DNA from: Phocaeicola plebeius DSM 17135
GTDB lineage: Bacteria; Bacteroidota; Bacteroidia; Bacteroidales; Bacteroidaceae
Assembly: GCF_000187895.1 (NCBI RefSeq)
Contig: NZ_DS990133.1
Coordinates: 124,001 to 188,000, forward strand
Direction of reading: 5' to 3'
Length of the DNA stretch: 64,000 bases
The notes under the pieces: model-generated
Database searches by the model: none
Told to the model about the DNA's origin: nothing
What the model saw: only the letters and a program-made list of their open reading frames with translations
In this document: piece after piece, positions 62,553-64,000 of the stretch
Layout: every line of letters starts with the position of its first letter
Position numbering within the stretch: the first letter of the stretch is position 1
Program-made: the position numbers and the translations under genes

Positions 62553-63919
62553 AAATTAAAACCGCACTTACGCTCAAAAATACCGGAGTCATAGCTGTGG
62601 TATTTCTGCTTTGCATGACCTTAATCTATCTGGTCAGCGAGCATATCCGAAGCAATACCTTCTTCCATAACCTGAAGAGTGAAGCTGTCACTAAGGTACA
62701 TCTGTTCCTGCAAAACCAGGTAGATGCCGACATCATGCAATCCATCTACCTGAATAATAAGGAGTTTATTAATGAGGTGGAAGTGGCTGTATATACTACA
62801 GACTTTCACATGCTCTACCACGACGCCATCGACAATGATATTGTCAAAGAGAATCCGGAAATGATTGCCCAGATTCTTCAACAAAAGGAAATTGAATTTT
62901 ATATCGGAAAATACCAGGCCGTCGGGATGGTTTATCCTTTCAACGGACAGACTTATATTGTAACGGCTGCAGCTTACGATGGTTACGGACACACCAACCT
63001 GCTGGAGCTTCAGAAAACACTGGTCATCCTGTTTTTTATCGGTCTCTTACTTTTATTTATCACCTGCTATTTCCTGGTTCGGGCATCCTTAAAACCTATC
63101 CGGGAAATCGTAAAAGAAGCAGAAACGATTACCGCTTCGCGTATTGACCAGCGTCTGCCTGTAAGAAACGAGAAAGACGAATTAGGAGAATTAAGCCAGG
63201 CCTTCAATGAACTACTGGAGCGACTTGAAATTTCATTCAACTCCCAGAAAATGTTTGTCAGCAACGTGTCTCACGAAATGAGAACTCCACTGGCTGCCCT
63301 CATTGCGGAACTGGATTTGTGTCTGCAGAAGGACCGTGCAGAAGCACAATATCGTCAAGCGATGCAGAACGTGCTACAGGATGCCCGACGAATGACAAAA
63401 CTGATTGACGGACTGCTTAATTTGGCTAAAGCAGATTACCAGAAAGAACAAATCAAGATGCATGAAATCCGGTTGGATGAATTATTACTTGATACACGGG
63501 AAATCATTCTTCGTGCCCATCCAGAATACCACATCGAACTGATTTTTGAACAGGAAGATGCGGAAGACGACCGGATGATTACCGTCATGGGCAACGACTA
63601 CCTTCTGAACATTGCCTTTGCCAACTTGATTGAGAATAACTGCAAGTATTCGGACGACAAATCTTCTTTCATCCAGATTTCCTACTGGGATAAATGGACC
63701 ATTATCCGTCTGTCGGATGACGGAATTGGTATGTCGGATGCAGAAAAAGAAAAGATTTTCACCTTGTTCTACCGCGGAGAACAGGAACAGCATACGGAAG
63801 GACACGGCATTGGGATGGCGCTTGCACAGAAAATCATCGCTCTGCATCAGGGCAGTATAGCCGTACATTCAAAACAAGGAGAAGGAACGACCTTCATCAT
63901 CGAACTTCCTCACATTTAA
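62549..63919 (+). CDS. Sensor histidine kinase
   Basis: 456 residues. TM1 at ~12-30, a periplasmic sensor region (~32-150), TM2 at ~156-177, a HAMP domain (~178-230; LKPIREIVKEAETI), the HisKA dimer helix with phospho-acceptor H242 (NVSHEMRTPLAAL), and an HATPase domain with the N box LIENNCKYS, G1 SDDGIGMSDAEKEKIF, G2 GHGIGMALA. It autophosphorylates and passes phosphate to the regulator encoded just upstream (ATGA overlap). The input signal is unknown. Only 81 bp of noncoding sequence remain after it. Confidence 0.95.
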   Translation: MKIKTALTLKNTGVIAVVFLLCMTLIYLVSEHIRSNTFFHNLKSEAVTKVHLFLQNQVDADIMQSIYLNNKEFINEVEVAVYTTDFHMLYHDAIDNDIVKENPEMIAQILQQKEIEFYIGKYQAVGMVYPFNGQTYIVTAAAYDGYGHTNLLELQKTLVILFFIGLLLLFITCYFLVRASLKPIREIVKEAETITASRIDQRLPVRNEKDELGELSQAFNELLERLEISFNSQKMFVSNVSHEMRTPLAALIAELDLCLQKDRAEAQYRQAMQNVLQDARRMTKLIDGLLNLAKADYQKEQIKMHEIRLDELLLDTREIILRAHPEYHIELIFEQEDAEDDRMITVMGNDYLLNIAFANLIENNCKYSDDKSSFIQISYWDKWTIIRLSDDGIGMSDAEKEKIFTLFYRGEQEQHTEGHGIGMALAQKIIALHQGSIAVHSKQGEGTTFIIELPHI

Positions 63920-64000
63920 TCTTTTGGCACATCCATTCAAAGAAACATAAACTCCATCAGAGTGGTATCAGGAAATTAGTCTCACAAATTCTAATAGTTT

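Overview
The window looks like chromosomal DNA of a gut Bacteroidales, probably Bacteroides or Phocaeicola. The signs are promoters with the -7 element TAnnTTTG, tandem SusC/SusD pairs, many surface lipoproteins, class III fructose bisphosphatase, type III glutamine synthetase, LL-diaminopimelate aminotransferase and no Shine-Dalgarno sequences in front of most genes. No integrase, transposase, phage gene or CRISPR array was seen.

Layout. 1-5.1 kb: a GNAT-nitrilase fusion cut by the left edge, a DAACS symporter, a DUF4405 membrane protein with a small Crp/Fnr regulator, a DUF6078 protein, then a striking AGTACT array. 4.3-8.4 kb (minus): uvrA, ybaK and a TerB-DnaJ protein. 8.6-12.9 kb (plus): a tight envelope/lipid operon of LysM-PBP1 protein, PorT-like barrel, xth, dgkA-type kinase and PAP2 phosphatase. 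12.9-18 kb: MaoC, zinc ribbon, CDF exporter, DUF2582, and a rarA / 2-hydroxyacid dehydrogenase / C_GCAxxG operon. A probable unannotated small RNA lies between rarA and glnS. 18.4-31.4 kb: glnS, DUF368, tpx, manC, thiD, fabD, a GH13 enzyme, an acyl-CoA synthetase with a repeat surface protein, and a yitT-crp pair. 31.5-38.9 kb: dapL, glnN, an AspT-like transporter and fbp.

39-53.8 kb (minus) is a polysaccharide utilization locus. In transcription order it holds two fimbrillin-like lipoproteins, SusC, SusD, SusC, SusD and a PL11 rhamnogalacturonan lyase, so pectin rhamnogalacturonan-I is the likely target. No HTCS, ECF sigma or SusR-like regulator is present in the window. 54.6-64 kb: two identical tRNA-Glu genes, a three-gene envelope operon, a YbjN-like protein, queH, a MarR regulator cotranscribed with a four-module sulfur-transfer fusion protein, a GNAT, tRNA-Ala(GGC) and a two-component system.

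The most unusual DNA-level signals are three intergenic arrays of short palindromes, all with an exact 22-bp period (4137-4240, 20293-20354, 54345-54450); a promoter-helix-terminator unit that looks like a ~210-nt RNA beside rarA; paired palindromes flanking the promoter of the sulfur-fusion operon; and a perfect 10-bp inverted repeat at the acyl-CoA synthetase promoter. All functions below are read from sequence motifs and family knowledge; no database search was run.
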